Source of the DNA: Viscum album
Taxonomy: Eukaryota > Streptophyta > Magnoliopsida > Santalales > Viscaceae
Assembly (NCBI GenBank): GCA_963277665.1
Contig: OY728137.1
Coordinates: forward strand, 1,170,710,670-1,170,774,669
Length of the DNA stretch: 64,000 nt
Direction of reading: 5' to 3'
The position numbers and the translations under genes are program-made. Of the stretch, positions 50,681-63,690 are shown in pieces (position 1 is the stretch's first letter; the number at the start of each line of letters is the position of its first letter). A model generated the notes under the pieces. That model was not told where the DNA came from, ran no database searches, and worked only from the letters and a program-made list of their open reading frames with translations.

Positions 50681-53464
50681 CATCAATGTATCATCTCATT
50701 CGACAATACTAACACATAGATCTATATCACCATTCATAAATTATATTTTATTTACAAGTACAAGTTTATCATCCATAATTTATCATATATACAACTATTT
50801 CAACTTGGAAATAAAATATTCTAATACCATGTTTTGGAGTGCAGAACCACCAACTGTGTAAAATCGTGATCATATCATAGTGAATGATATCATTTTTGTT
50901 GTTCGGCTAATCTCATGTCATGGTGTTTTCCCTCATTATATGTTTAATTAATATTCTATGTTTTTTATTTTTAGGGTATATTTATTATTTCTTTAATTAA
51001 AAAAATTACCTTGTGTATGAGAATATCAATATATTCAAAATACATCATTCGATTGAACTTTCAACTCTATAGTTTTGTCTAAAATGGGGGGGGGGAGGAG
51101 GTTCACCTTGTAGATGTATAATTTATGTGTTATGGATTTGTTCCCTTGAATATTTCATTAGGGATTATTAAAATAATTACACAGTTATCGAAAATCATTG
51201 AAATACATTCATATATAGTTCCTCCATTTAGGTTTTTTCTATCACCCGCAATAACTGAACAATAGATATAAATTATGGGTTTTTATATTTTAAAAGATAG
51301 TTCTTTTGGTGAAGTAATTATATTAATGATTTAGAACAAGATCAAGACCCAATGATGATGAATCTTTAACGAATTGATGATCTACAATCATGGTGGAGCA
51401 TCATTATAGATTAATTTTACTTCATTATTGATGTCAAGTGAAATCTCATCATTAATTGATTAATATGGCCTTGATTGATGAAAAATTAAACATGAATTTG
51501 TTTTGATTTATATTATTATACTTCTTCTCCACTCCGAGAAATCATTTATAGTAAAACGATCTACTGGTTAAGGTTTTTGGTTATGTAAAACACACCAAAC
51601 CCCAATTCATCCATTCTCCCCCAATCAACTACCTTTATATGATAATGATTTTCATTGATCTTTGAATTGGATGAAAATTTGAAAATTGTAGACTAAATGT
51701 GTGGGTAAATTTATGAATGGTAAAATTGATACCAACACATGTGAGGAAGTGATAATGGAACATTGTAGATGGGGCGTAGTGATGGTGGACACAAGATGAA
51801 GGATGTAAAGTAGCATTTTGGGTTTGGGATTAACTTAAAAAACAATGGTAATGTTGGTTCTTCCTAAAAATGAGGGAGATAAACAAAAAATGGAATGGAT
51901 AGTCATTAGAGGTGAGGATACTATGTTAGGGTGTAACATACCTAACATTGGGATGAAATAATGGAAAATATGAGGAAACAATGAATAAAATAGAGGTTAA
52001 ATTGAGTTTGATGAGGACTACACGATGAAATGATGTGTGGTTCTAATTAACACACCATGTAATGTTTTTTTATTAATAAAATTTCTATAGAGCTGTTAAA
52101 TATCACATGATGTGGAGCCTTTTAACAAAAAAACATTTCCCATTATTCATTGGAGGCAAGTGTTTCTCTAGATCCAAAGATAATTTTTCTTGTGTAGTAT
52201 CATAACACATGTCATATATGATTAGTGTACATGACCCGAGGTATGGAAGAATACATACCAATCCACCTTGATTGATATACATTGAATTTTATTAGAATCA
52301 CACCACATGATCAATTACCTAACATAACATGGGATTTATAACATTTCAATTTCATACATCTAGTTTCATATGTCATTAGGATAGGTGGACATGCTAGGAT
52401 GTTTGAATCTATATGTCTCAGGATCTAGTTATACCTTGCCATCTATTTGGTGAGTCTCACAAGTCCCAATTTTGTATCAATTAGTGGATACTTTATATAG
52501 GTTTACCCCACCTATAAAGATAATAATAGTATATTACTAGATATTATTTTACGTTCACACATAGTGTCTAATAGAATAGATAAATTGTACATTCCTTTTT
52601 CAGATTTTTTCACCACTTCTCAAAAAAGTATTAGAATTAATAGATTAATAGTTTATTCTAAATAATTTTCCATGTATTGTGTAATTATTCCATACTATTA
52701 GTCATTAGATATAATTCACGAGGTGTCTTATGTACTTTGAGGTTTTAATTTCTTTAAAGATAGTAACTAAGTTCTTGTGAGATGTTTGAACCAACCATAG
52801 AGTCAATAACCCACTTTCATGACACATGAACAATAAGGTAAGTGTCCTACACATGATTCAGGAGTAACTGTATCCACATAGATCATGTAGTTGATCCACC
52901 ATTATGTGTTTTTTGTCATAGAAAAAATTGTAATATATTGAACTTGATCACTCTATAGTAGCTGGATCAGAGTACCATATAACACCAAGTAATCTTCCCC
53001 ATATTATAGAGGCTACCAAATATTAGTGAGGGTATATAATGATAGAATTGGAGATTATATCCTTATATTAATGTAGAAAATAAAAACATAACAAATAATT
53101 AGTGTTATCAATAACCCATAATATTAAAATAACCAAAATAAACAAGACATACAAAAAGATAATTTCTTTCTTCAAATAAATTAATGATATGTCAAAAATA
53201 TCACACATGTTAAGAATATTCAAAAAAATATATATCATGAAAAGATCTTATTCAATGAAAACTAAACTATAAAAAATATAAAATTAATGACAAACATATT
53301 TCAAGTAAGGAATCAATAGAAAATCTTAACTTCATTTAAGAGATCCAACTCAGTCAATAATAATTGGAAAACATTCATACCTATACCTATGAGAATGATT
53401 TCTCTTTATGTTGCATTTTTCTAGGGCCCCCCTTGTATGGTGTGATTAAAACTCAGTAGTCCAC
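50681..53464. repeat. Block X, copy 1 (2.8 kb duplicated segment)
   Basis: Starts CATCAATGTATCATCTCATT and ends AGTCCAC just before the E6 LTR. It is repeated almost in full at 59721-62494 and begins again at about 63697, roughly 96% alike by eye. It holds a poly-G run (51082-51092), a possible LTR (50830-51938), and a CTACACGATG...CACACCATGTAAT pair of half-palindromes near 52020-52065 like those of the chromovirus LTRs. No coding frame is supported. Confidence 0.88.
50830..51938 (-). repeat. Possible solo or 5' LTR of an older minus-strand element in block X
   Basis: On the minus strand it would start TGTTACACCCTAACAT and end CACTCCAAAACA, directly followed by TGGTATTAG, a partial tRNA-Met primer site (plus 50821-50829). 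That gives a TG...CA LTR of 1109 bp next to a primer site. The second X copy has the same layout at 59870-60973. No partner LTR is in the window, so this is tentative. Confidence 0.4.
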
Positions 53465-54660
53465 TGACGCACGCCTGTCGTGGGGTGTGGCAAAACAATA
53501 TTTTATTTACCTAAGTATAGTATAGCAGTCGATCCTAGGTAGTCTCCCAAAGAGGAGTGCACACAAAACAAGGTTGTCACTTTTTTTTGGTTTTCGTAAA
53601 AAGATTGGTTTTAATAAATTTGAATGACTATGAGAGAATCAAACAACTAAAATTGATTGATTTTAAATGATAAAGGTGGTGATCAGATTTGGGTTCAGCT
53701 AGACTTAGTGTTGTGCCATCATGGTTTCTAAATTTTATCTCTTCTTCTTCCTTAAACTGGTAAGAGAGATGTGATGAGAAATTTTCATTTATAAAACCAT
53801 AGATTGGTCTATCCTCCTTCCAATGTTATTAGAGTTGTTGGACTATTGATTAATTAGATAAATCCCAGACCTGGAATTGTTGTTCCCTAATAAACCAATA
53901 TTTCGACATACAATCCTACACACGTGCTTGACAACCGTCGAGCAATCACCACCCAACCCTAATCATGTTCCACCGTATACAGATTAGAATTGGGTGGAGG
54001 GAGATGTGATCATCGACCAAAGTAATTTATAATTTCAGAATAAAAACCTTAACACAACCGCATTCAGAATTTAATACTAAATTAAGAATTGGAACCAGAA
54101 GAAGAAAGAAGAACAAATTTTATTCATTTCAAGCACAAAAACTCAAGCACAACACATAGGTCCAGCCTCCCCTCTTTCTGATCACTCAAATAAACTACCT
54201 CTCCATGGATGGGGTAAGAGAGATAATGCTGGAGTGGAGAGACATTTTGAAATAAAATAAATAAAAGAAAAATCTGAGAAATTCTTCTCCTTGGTGTCCC
54301 AGAAGGAATGGGGTGGAGAATCTGATGTGTTGGGGAGGAGGAGCTCTCCTCCTTTTATAGCCAGATTTCTATCCTCCAAATGTTGTCGCGTTTTGGACCC
54401 GATAAATGACCTCTTCACGCGTTAAGACCTTCTTAAATGTTGTTTATAATTGTCTTGGCCGTGTCCCCTCAAAGGCTCAGCGGATTTGGACAGATATTCC
54501 GAGAGTTATGGCCCTTTTACTCTGATCATTTATTCTTTCCAGTCATAATCTCCAAAACGCCAAACCCCGGATTCGGAAGCTTTAATGGACCATCAAACAG
54601 CAGAATCCCTTGGTGGTTACTTAATTAAAGATGCTCAAAAACTCATTGTGCGTCCACCCA
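53465..54660 (-). repeat. E6 left LTR (3' LTR in element orientation)
   Basis: Plus-strand start TGACGCACGCCTGTCG, end GCGTCCACCCA. Less AT-rich than its surroundings. The following CCGAA is shared with the right LTR, so the true end could be five bases later. Frames at 54182-54628 on both strands occur equivalently in the other two LTR copies and are not genes. Confidence 0.85.
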
Positions 54661-57276
54661 CCGAAGTTGAAAACAGTTGGGCCCACAATGGATGAGTTAT
54701 GGATCCCACACCTAAACTATGCAGAACTGGAAACAGTTTTCTTGAGCCAACTTGTGAGCTTCTTTTGAGCTTCCATATGGCCGATTCAGCTTTTAGTCCA
54801 AAAATAGTAAATGATGCCCTAGATGTTTAGAATCTAGAAAATAGATAATATTAAAATTTGGATCAATTTAGATAATTTTATGGCCAAAATACAGAAATAA
54901 GTTAAAACTTTTAAAAATCCAAAATGGCCAATTTTTACTATTCAGCTCAAAATAACACCAAAATCATAAAAATGAAACAATTAATCTTAGAGGAACACTT
55001 TTTTGAGTTTAAAACAATTATATTAAATATAAATTAATTGAAAATATTTTCTTTATCAGTTCCCCCACACTTAAACTATGCTTGTCCTCAAGCATAAAAT
55101 CTCAACATAGAATTCAAAGGGCACCAATGTCACCAATATTTAAATTTCAGATGGAATAAAATCAAATGATTATCAATGTCCAATCAAATTTTCCAATTCA
55201 AAAAAAAATAGCAATTTAATTTCCCATTTTTCAAAGAAATAATCAATTCATGCATTTTACTTTTCCCCTTTGAAAAATAATGAAGCTTCTCCTTTCATTC
55301 ATTCAAACTTCTCAATTTATTATTATTAAACATGCCAAATAATGACCTACCTCCATTTTGAATCTTTTCTCTCATCACACATGATACAATTAATATTGGA
55401 GTTATTCTCATATCATGAGAACATGCTCCTTACCCATAGGCTTGTAAAGTAACTACTTTCTCCACTTTGTAAAGACAAAACACACATAAAATCATGAGGA
55501 CTTGCAATAAAGGTTCAAATGACTCTGTGGCTTAGGGTTGGTGGGTAAATGATTGAAATAATTTAAGGTCAGAAGTAGGAGGTTTGACTCTTATGTACAA
55601 TGCATGATTAATCAAGTGAAAAACAAGATGAACCTCACTCAAATCCCCTTGAAATGTGAATCACAACACCACTCCCCTTTCAATGACATGGGTCGTGAAT
55701 CAATAAATGATTACAAAGAATGATATCATCCATGTTCATCCTATTTTTTTTAAAGCTCTAGAAAGGCCCAGATTTTTTTTAAAGCTACAGACAGACACAA
55801 CTTTAATTTTTTTGTAAAGCTCCAGACAGGCACAACTTTATTTTGAATTTTTTTTCTTTTCTTTTTTTATGGAGAACCGGATGAAATGAAAGAAGCATAA
55901 TGAAATGATGACTCATGCCAAATTTTCTAATAATATGATGCCAAAAATGATGATGCACACATTATACCACCCTAAAATGATACATATCCCATGGAACGCA
56001 CACGAAAGGCCCTTCCCCCACACTAAATTTGAAATAACCATGCAAAAATACTAAAAGTGCGGGTAGGTAAGGAAAAATGGGATTGTAATGTGGCTTAAAT
56101 CTATAAGGAAATTCATGGCATCTAAGGGCTTACGAAGGATAAATGTAAAGGTGTGTCTTAGGATAAAATGTGGCTAGCCAAAGAGATGCGTAAATCATTT
56201 CAAATGTGGTTTTGTACAGTCATATCTTTGAAATGTTTCAATACAAGTTCTACCAGGTGGCACGTCCCAAGATCACTCAAGAAATATGCTCAAGATAAAA
56301 TAGGCAATATTTGGTCTAGAAATCCTCTCAGGAATGAGAATATAATATTGGAAAATCACTCATGGCATGATTAATAATAACAAATTAATTCACATGAATT
56401 TCAGAAATTCAAAGAATGAAAAATGGGAGGGAAGTTTCATTTACATGAATCAGTTAATTCCCTCAAATCATGAGTCCGTATTTCAATATCTGTGCTTCAC
56501 TTTAATCATCCAATTCTCCATTTTAATCATTCAATCTCATTAAAAGTGAAATCTAAAACATAGAATCACTAGATTTCTATGAAACTCATGTCTCATATAG
56601 AAATCAAGTAAGACACGAATTCAAGCGTGGGCATGCATTTTTTTATTAATTCTTTAAAAGACTAAAAAATGTAGGGAATAAAGTTTGATAATATAGAATT
56701 GAAACTCTTACTCCCCTATCAAATGGATTCTTTTCTTCACGACGTATAATCCCACTACAACCTCTTCATTAATGGACCTGAAAAAAAATAAAAACAATTG
56801 ATAGTGCAGGCCCGTTCAATCATGCTGGTAAATGACTAAGAAGACAAGTGGAAAATGGGGGAAAATGTGGGTTGCCTCCCAGTAGCGCCTTTGTTTAATG
56901 TCGTTGGCTTGACAAAACAAAAAAAATTAAATTTTTTGAAAAATCCGATGGACTACAAGATTCCCCCACCCACACTTAATTGATGCAGTGTCCTCAATGC
57001 ATTCAAATGGATTTAACATGTAAGAAGATTTGAAAATGGATCACACATCCGGAAAGTGTAAAGGAGAGGAATAGCCTGATTTATTGGTAGTGAAACATTG
57101 AGTTAAGCTCCTAAGTGTTTCTCTTTGAAAACCTAACAAAGTAATAAAATTAACATAAGAAATTTATTAAATTAAATCGAAATGGAAATTGAATATGAAA
57201 ATAAGGATAAATCTTGGTTTAATACCCCAAGTGGGACCTAGGTTTTGACTGCCTCTAGAGGGGCAGTTCTAATCAG
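54661..57276 (-). other. E6 internal non-coding 3' region
   Basis: On the minus strand three purine-rich modules of the type TTAAGTGTGGGGGAA occur: near 55065-55090 (with GAGGACAAGCATAGTTT just upstream), near 56010-56025, and near 56963-56985 (with GAGGACACTGC upstream). At 56870-56910 the minus strand reads GACATTAAACAAAGGCGC, then TACTGGGAGGCAACCC, a block I recall from other plant retroelements. No frame here is convincing; 56168-56374 on the plus strand is chance. Confidence 0.6.
55745..55850. repeat. Minisatellite in E6 interior
   Basis: Three imperfect units of about 36-40 bp with the core TAAAGCTMYAGAMAGGCMCA (written with ambiguity codes), separated by T-runs. No other copy in the window. 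Confidence 0.7.
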
Positions 57277-58419
57277 TTATCCCCAATCTGATGGTGGGTG
57301 AGGTTTCTTGCTCATGAACCAACAAAAATTCTTCTTCCCATCATGTAATTTTTCCTTTCTGATGATAATTCCATGTATTGAGTACACCGGATCAACCCCC
57401 TTCACAATTAGAAACCTATTTCATGGCGGGGGTAGGATGAAGTATGGAACGACCTCCTCTTCAGTTGCTAATTTTGCAACATCTTCATCAAAATATATTG
57501 GTTTCTCCATATGTTCTGCATGAAAAGAATAATCAAAGGGAGATTCAACATTTAAATTTTAAATATTAATTTCAAAAAATTCTCTTTTAAGGTAGGTAGA
57601 TTTTATATTTGGTTCTTCATGAATATCCACTTGTAACTCTTCATGGACTTACTCAAGTAGATGATCATTATCTTCAGGGAGATCCAGGTGTTCCTCAACC
57701 GGTGCATATTCTTTTTCATCTTCTTCTAAGGCAATGTAATGATTGACCAAATATAAAAATTCAAAATTATAATGAGTGATGCTCAAATCAGTTTGAATGA
57801 AATTAGAAAAGGTAGAGTTCATGGAACGATCATCTCCCTGAGTTGGGTCTGGTTCAATCACCTCTTTAGTTGAATGTGCCTCTTGGATATTATTATCACG
57901 GGATGGAGGGAGGTAGTTGGGCTCCTCCATCTTGACTTCAAATTCCACCAATTGGGTGGTGTCTTCCTTCCGCAGTGCTTGATATTCTTGTTTGCAAGGC
58001 TTGGGATGACCAACAAGTTCCTCACATTCATTCCAAAATTCATCAAGTTCTTCTTGATCTCCCAAATGTAGCTCGGTAGGGATGTCATCTTCTTTTTCAT
58101 CAATCTCGGGTATAATTAGTTGAGTGATGATGAATGAGTCTTCAGGTACCTCAACATTTACCTCCTATTGTTCTTCAATGATGAGTGGTGAAATTTTTTC
58201 CACCAGTATCTCAGGTTCTTTCTCCGGCTTACGGTCGGGTTGCTCCATCATTCCACGAACATAGTCCAATGCCCATTCCATTTTACTACCCAAATCATCC
58301 AAATTACTACTAATCTTTTCAACCTGATCATTGAGATCACGATAATCAATTTCTGGTTCTTGATATTGCACCTGTGAGTAATCTTCCCATGCATAAAAAT
58401 TTGAATTTGAATACATCAT
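57277..58419 (-). pseudogene. E6 reading frame: acidic 380-codon protein with four stops
   Basis: From an ATG at 58419 one frame runs without frameshift to a TAA at 57277. In-frame stops fall at 58165, 57649 and two further points before the end. The N-terminal part has a heptad-like stretch (DLNDQVEKISSNLDDLGSKM) that could form a coiled coil; the middle is very acidic (GDQEELDEFWNECEELVGH, LEEDEKEYAPVEEHLDL split in my reading); the C-terminal part is basic and aromatic (KKNFCWFMSKKPHPPSDWG). It begins about 75 bp after the primer site, the place of gag. I see no gag core, zinc knuckle or enzyme motif. It may be a diverged Gag or an accessory protein of a non-autonomous family. Confidence 0.6.
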
Positions 58420-58493
58420 AGAAAAAAAAATTCTTTAAATTTATTTTTAAATTTGAAAAACCCAAATATTTAAAAATAGGTTGTGGCACATCC

Positions 58494-58512
58494 TCCCCAG
58501 AAGCGGTGCCAA
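58494..58512 (-). other. E6 primer-binding site
   Basis: The minus strand reads TTGGCACCGCTTCTGGGGA three bases inside the right LTR. It resembles the TGGCGCCGTTGCCGGGGA site used by many plant Athila-type elements and differs from the tRNA-Met site of the other elements here. Confidence 0.75.
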
Positions 58513-58515
58513 GTT

Positions 58516-59715
58516 TGACTCATGCCTGTCATGGGGCATGGAAAAACAATATTTTATTTACCTAAATATAGTATAGCAGTCGATCCTAGGTAGTCTCCCG
58601 AAGAAGAGTGCACACAAAACAAGGTTCTCACTTTTTTTTGGTTTTCATAAAAAGATTGGTTTTAATTAATTTGAATGAATATGAGAGAAACAAAAAACAG
58701 AAATTTATTGATTTTAAATGATAAAGGTGGTGATCAGATTTGGGTTCGGCTAGACTTAGTGTTGTGCCATCATTGTTTCCAAATTTTATCTCTTCTTCTT
58801 CCTTAAACTGGTAAGAGAGATGTGATGAGAATTTTCCTTTCTAAAACCTTACATTGGTCTATCCTCCTTTCAATGTGTTTAGGGTTGTATAAGGTCTATT
58901 GATTAATTAGAGCAATCCCAGACCTGGAATTGTTGTTCCCTAATAAACCATGATTACGACATATAATCCTACACACGTGCTTGACAACCGTCGAGCAATC
59001 ACCACCCAACCCTAATCATGTTCCACCGTATACAGATTAGAATTGGGTGGAGGGAGATGTGATCATCGACCAAAGTAATTTATAATTTCAGAATATAAAC
59101 CTTAACACAACCACATTCGGAATTTAATACTGAATTAATAATTGGAACCAGAAGAAGAAAAAAGAACAAATTTTATTCATTTCAAGCACAAAAACTCAAG
59201 CACAACACATAGGTCCAGCCTCCCCTCTTTTCGATCACTCAAATGAAACTACCCCTCCATGGAATGGGGTAAGAGAGATAATGCGGGAGAGGAGAGACAT
59301 TTTAGAATAAAAGAAATAAATGAAAAATCTGAGAAGTTCTTCTCCTTGGTGTCCCAGAAGGAATGGGGTGGAGAATCGGATGTGTTGGGGAGGAGGACCT
59401 CTCCTCCTTTTATAGCCAGATTTATGTCTTCCGAATGTTGTCACGTTTTGGACCCAATAAATGACTTCTTCATGCGTTGAGCCCTTCTTCAATGTTGTTT
59501 ATAATTTTTTTGGTCGTGTCCCCTCAAAATCGCAGCGGATATGGACAGGTATTCCGAGAGTTATGGCCCTTTTTCTCTGATCATTTATTCTGTCCAGTCA
59601 GAATCTCCAAAACGCCAAACCCTGGATTAGGAAGATTTAATGGACCCTCAAACGGCAGAATCCCTCAGTGATTTCTTAATAAAAGATGCTCCAAAACTCT
59701 TTGTGCGTCCACCCA
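58516..59715 (-). repeat. E6 right LTR (5' LTR in element orientation)
   Basis: Plus-strand start TGACTCATGCCTGTCATG, end GCGTCCACCCA, followed by CCGAACATCAATG, where block X copy 2 begins. Aligns without large gaps to the left LTR and the solo LTR. Confidence 0.88.
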
Positions 59716-59720
59716 CCGAA

Positions 59721-62494
59721 CATCAATGTATCATCTCATTATACAATACTAACACATAGATCTATATCACCATTCATAAATTATATTTTATTTACATGTA
59801 CAAGTTTATCATCCATACTTTATCATATATACAACTATTTTAACTTGAAAATAAATTATTCTAATACCATGTTTTGGAGTGAAGAACCACCAACTGTGTA
59901 AAATCGTGATCATATCATAGAGAATGATATCATTTTTGTTGTTCGGATAATCTAATGTCATGGTGTTTTCCCTCATTATATGTTTAATTAATATTCTATT
60001 TTTTTTATTTTTAGGGTATATTTATTATTTCTTTAATTAAAAAAAATTACCTCGTGTATGAGAATATCAATATATTCAAAATACATCATTCGATTGAACT
60101 TTCAACTCTATAGTTTTGTCAATAATGGGGGGGGAGGTTCACCTTGTAGATGTATAATTTATGTGTTAGGGATTTGTTCCCTTGAATATTTCATGAGGTA
60201 TTATTAAAATAATTACACAGTTATTGAAAATCATTGAAATACATTCATATATAGTTCCTCCATTTAGGTTTTTTCTATCACCCGCAATAACTGAACGGTA
60301 TAGATAAATTATGTGTTTTTATATTTTAAAAGATAGTTCTTTTGGTGAAGTAATTATATTGATGATTTAGAACAAGATCAAGACCCAATGATGATGAATC
60401 TTTAACGAAGTGATGATCTACAATCATGGTGGAGCATCATTAAAGATTAATTTGACTTCATTATTGAGGTCAAGTAAAATCTCATCATTAATTGATTAAT
60501 ATGGCCTTGATTGATGAAAAATTAAACATGAATTTGTTTTGATTTATATTATTATACTTCTTCTCCACTTCCAGAAATCATTCATTGTAAAACGATCTAT
60601 TGGTTAATGTTTTTGGTTATGGAAAACACACCAAACCCCAATTCATCCATTCTCCCCCAATCATCTACCTTTATATGATAATGATTTTCATTGATCTTTG
60701 AATTGGATGAAAATTTGAAAATTATAGACTAAATGTGTGGGTAAATTTATGAATGGTAAAATTGATACCAACACATGTGAGGAAGTGATAATGGAACGTT
60801 GTAGATGGGGCGTAGTGATGGTGGACACAAGATGAAGGATGTAAAGTAGCATTTTGGGTTTGGGATTAACTTAAAAACAATGGTAATGTTGTTTCTTCCT
60901 AAAAATGAGGGAGATAAACAAAAAATGGAATGGATAGTCATTAAAGGTGAGGATACTATTTTAGGGTGTAACATACATAATATTGGGATGAAATAATGGC
61001 AAATATAAGGAAACAATGAATAAAATAGAGGTTAAATTGAGTTTGATTAGGATTACACGATGAAATGATGTGTGGTTCTAATTAATACACCATGTAATGT
61101 TTTTTTATTAATAAAATTTTCATACAGCTATTAAATATCACATTATTTGGAGCCTATTAACAAAAAACATTTCCCATTATTCATTGGAGGCAAGTGTTTC
61201 TCTAGATCCAAAGATAATTTTTCTTGTGAAGTATCATAACACATGTCATATATGATTAGTGTACATGACCCGAGGTATGGAAGAATACATACCAATCCAC
61301 CTTGATTGACATACATTGAATTTTATTAGAATCACACCACATGATCAATTACCAGACATAACATGGGATTTATAACATTTCTATTTCATACATCTAGTTT
61401 CATATCTCATGTGGATAGGTGGACATGCTAGGATGTTTGAATCTATATGTCTCAGGATCTAGTTATACCTTGCCATCTATCTGGTGAGTCTCAGAAGTCC
61501 CAATTTTGTATCAATTAGTGGATACATTATATAGGTTTACCCCACTTATATTGATAATAATAGTATATTACTAGATATTATTTTACGTTCACACATAGTG
61601 TCCAATAGAATAGATAAATTGTACATTCCATTTTCAGATTTTCTCACCACATCTCAAAAAAGTATTAGAATTAATAGATTAATAGTTTATTCTAAATAAT
61701 TTTCCATGTATTGTGTAATGATTCCATACCCTTAGTCATTAAATATAATTCATGAGGTTTCCTAAGTACTTTATGGTTTTAATTTCTTTAAAGATAGTAA
61801 CTAAGTTCCTGTGAGATGTTTGAACCAACCATAGAGTCAATAACCCCCTTTCATGACACATGAACAATAAGGTAAGTGTCCTACACATGATCCAGGAGTA
61901 ACTGTATCCACATGGATCTGGGTTGTTGATCCACCATTATGGGTGTTTTGTTACAGACAAAATTGTAATATATTGAACTTGATCACTCTATAGTAGTTGG
62001 ATCAGAGTACCATATAACGTCAAGTAATCTTTCCCATATTATAGAGGCTACCAAATATTAGTGAGGGTATATAATGATATAATCGGAGATTGAATCCTTA
62101 TATTAATGTAGAAAATAAAAAAATAACAAATAATTAGTGTTTTCAATACCCCATAATATTAAAATAACCAAAATAAACAAGACATACAAAAAGATAATTT
62201 CTTTCTTGAAATAAATTAATAATATGTCAAAAATATCACACATGTTAAGAATATTCAAAAGAAATCGTGAAAAGATCTTATTCAATGAAAAATAAACTAT
62301 AAAAAATATAATATTAATGACAAAGAGATTTCAATTAAGGTATCAATAGAAAATCTTAACTTCATTTAAGAAATCCAACTCAATCAGTCATAATTGGAAA
62401 ACATTCATACCTATACCTATGAGAATGATTTCTCTTTATGTAGCATTTTCCTAGGGCCTCCCTTATATGGTGTGATTAAAACTCTGTAGTCCAC
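59721..62494. repeat. Block X, copy 2
   Basis: Same start (CATCAATGTATC) and end (AGTCCAC) as copy 1, 2774 against 2784 bp, differing by scattered substitutions and small indels such as a shorter poly-G run at 60127. The minus frame 60747-61016 is open here but not equivalently long in copy 1, so it is not a gene. Contains the second copy of the possible LTR (59870-60973). Confidence 0.9.
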
Positions 62495-63690
62495 TGACGC
62501 ACGCCTGTCGTGGGGCATGGAAAAAAATATTTTATTTACCTAAGTATAGTATAGAAGTCGATCCTAGGTAGTCTCCCAAAGAGGAGTGCACACAAAACAA
62601 TGTTGTCACTTTTTATTGGTTTTCATAAAAAGATTGGTTTTAATTAATTTGAATGAATATGAGGGAAAAAAACAATAGAAATTGATTGATTTTAAATGAT
62701 AAAGTTGGTGATCGGATTTGGGTTCGTCTAGACTTAGTGTTGTGCCATCATGGTTTCCAAATTTTATCTCTTCTTCTTCCTTAAACTGGTAAGAGAGATG
62801 TGATAGGAATTTTCTATTCTAAACCCGTAGATTGGTCTATCCTCCTTTCAATGTGTTTAGGGTTGTAGAAGGTCTATTGATTAATTAGAGCAATCCCAAA
62901 CCTGGAATTGTTGTTCCCTAATAAACTAAGATTTCGACATACAATCCTACACACGTGCTTGACAACCGTCGAGCAATCACCACCCAACCCTAATCATGTT
63001 CCACCGTATACATATTACAATTGGGTGGGGGGAGATGTGATCATCGACCAAAGAAATTTATAATTTCAGAATAAAAACCTTAACACAACCGAATTCGGAA
63101 TTTAATACTGAATTAAGAATTGGAACCAGAAGAAGAAAGAAGAACACATTTTATTCATTTCAAGCACAAATACTCAAGTACAACACATAGGTCCAGCCTC
63201 CCCTCTTTCCGATCACCCAATGAAACTACCCCTCCGTGGATGGGGTAAGAGAGATAATGCGAGAGAGGAGAGACATTTTAAAATAAAAGAAATAAAAGAA
63301 AAATCTGAGAAGTTATTCTCCTCAGTGTCCCAGAAGGAATGGGGTGGATAATCGGATGTGTTGGGGAGGAGGAGCTCTCCTCCTTTTATAGCCAAATTTA
63401 TGTCCTCCGAATGATGTTGCGTTTTGGACCCAATAAATGACCTCTTCACGCGTTGAACCCTTCTTCAATGTTGTTTATAATTGTCTTGGCCGTGTCCCCT
63501 CAAAATCGCAGTGGATATGGACAGGTATTCCGAGAGTTAAGGCCATTTTACTCTGATCATTTATTTTGTCCAGTTAGAATCTCCAAAACGCCAAACCCCA
63601 GATTAGGAAGCTTTAATGGACCCTCAAACGGCCGAATCCCTTGCGGATTTCTTAATAAAAGATGCTCCAAAACTCCTTGTGTGTCCACCC
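62495..63690 (-). repeat. E6 solo LTR
   Basis: A 1.2 kb copy of the E6 LTR with block X on both sides and no internal domain. Its left flank (AGTCCAC) is identical to that of E6, and its right flank (CATCAATGTATC) is identical to that beyond the E6 right LTR, so it occupies the same position in a duplicated unit. The simplest origin is LTR-LTR recombination that removed the interior. Confidence 0.85.

Larger units (their letters stand above)
53465..59715 (-). mobile_element. E6: non-autonomous LTR retrotransposon, minus strand
   Basis: LTRs at 53465-54660 and 58516-59715 (about 1.2 kb, roughly 95% alike) flank 3.85 kb. The primer site lies inside the right LTR, giving minus orientation. The interior has one long decayed reading frame near the 5' end and none of protease, RT, RNase H or integrase, so it would need a helper. 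The primer-site type and short purine-rich GTGTGGGGGAA modules recall the Athila/Tat branch of Ty3/gypsy; that placement is inference. The outer flanks (TCCAC left, CCGAA right) do not form a target duplication. Confidence 0.85.

Noticed and set aside
51082..51092. Poly-G run as a quadruplex or assembly marker
   Set aside because: It is a single run, present in shorter form in X copy 2, and best explained by slippage.
52965..52990. GGATCAGAGTACCAT as another tRNA-Met primer site
   Set aside because: The spacing within the motif is wrong and no LTR end adjoins it.
50681..53464. Block X as the internal domain of an element with E6-type LTRs
   Set aside because: No primer site lies next to the LTR on the X side and no purine tract at the other end; copy 1 also has no LTR on its left.
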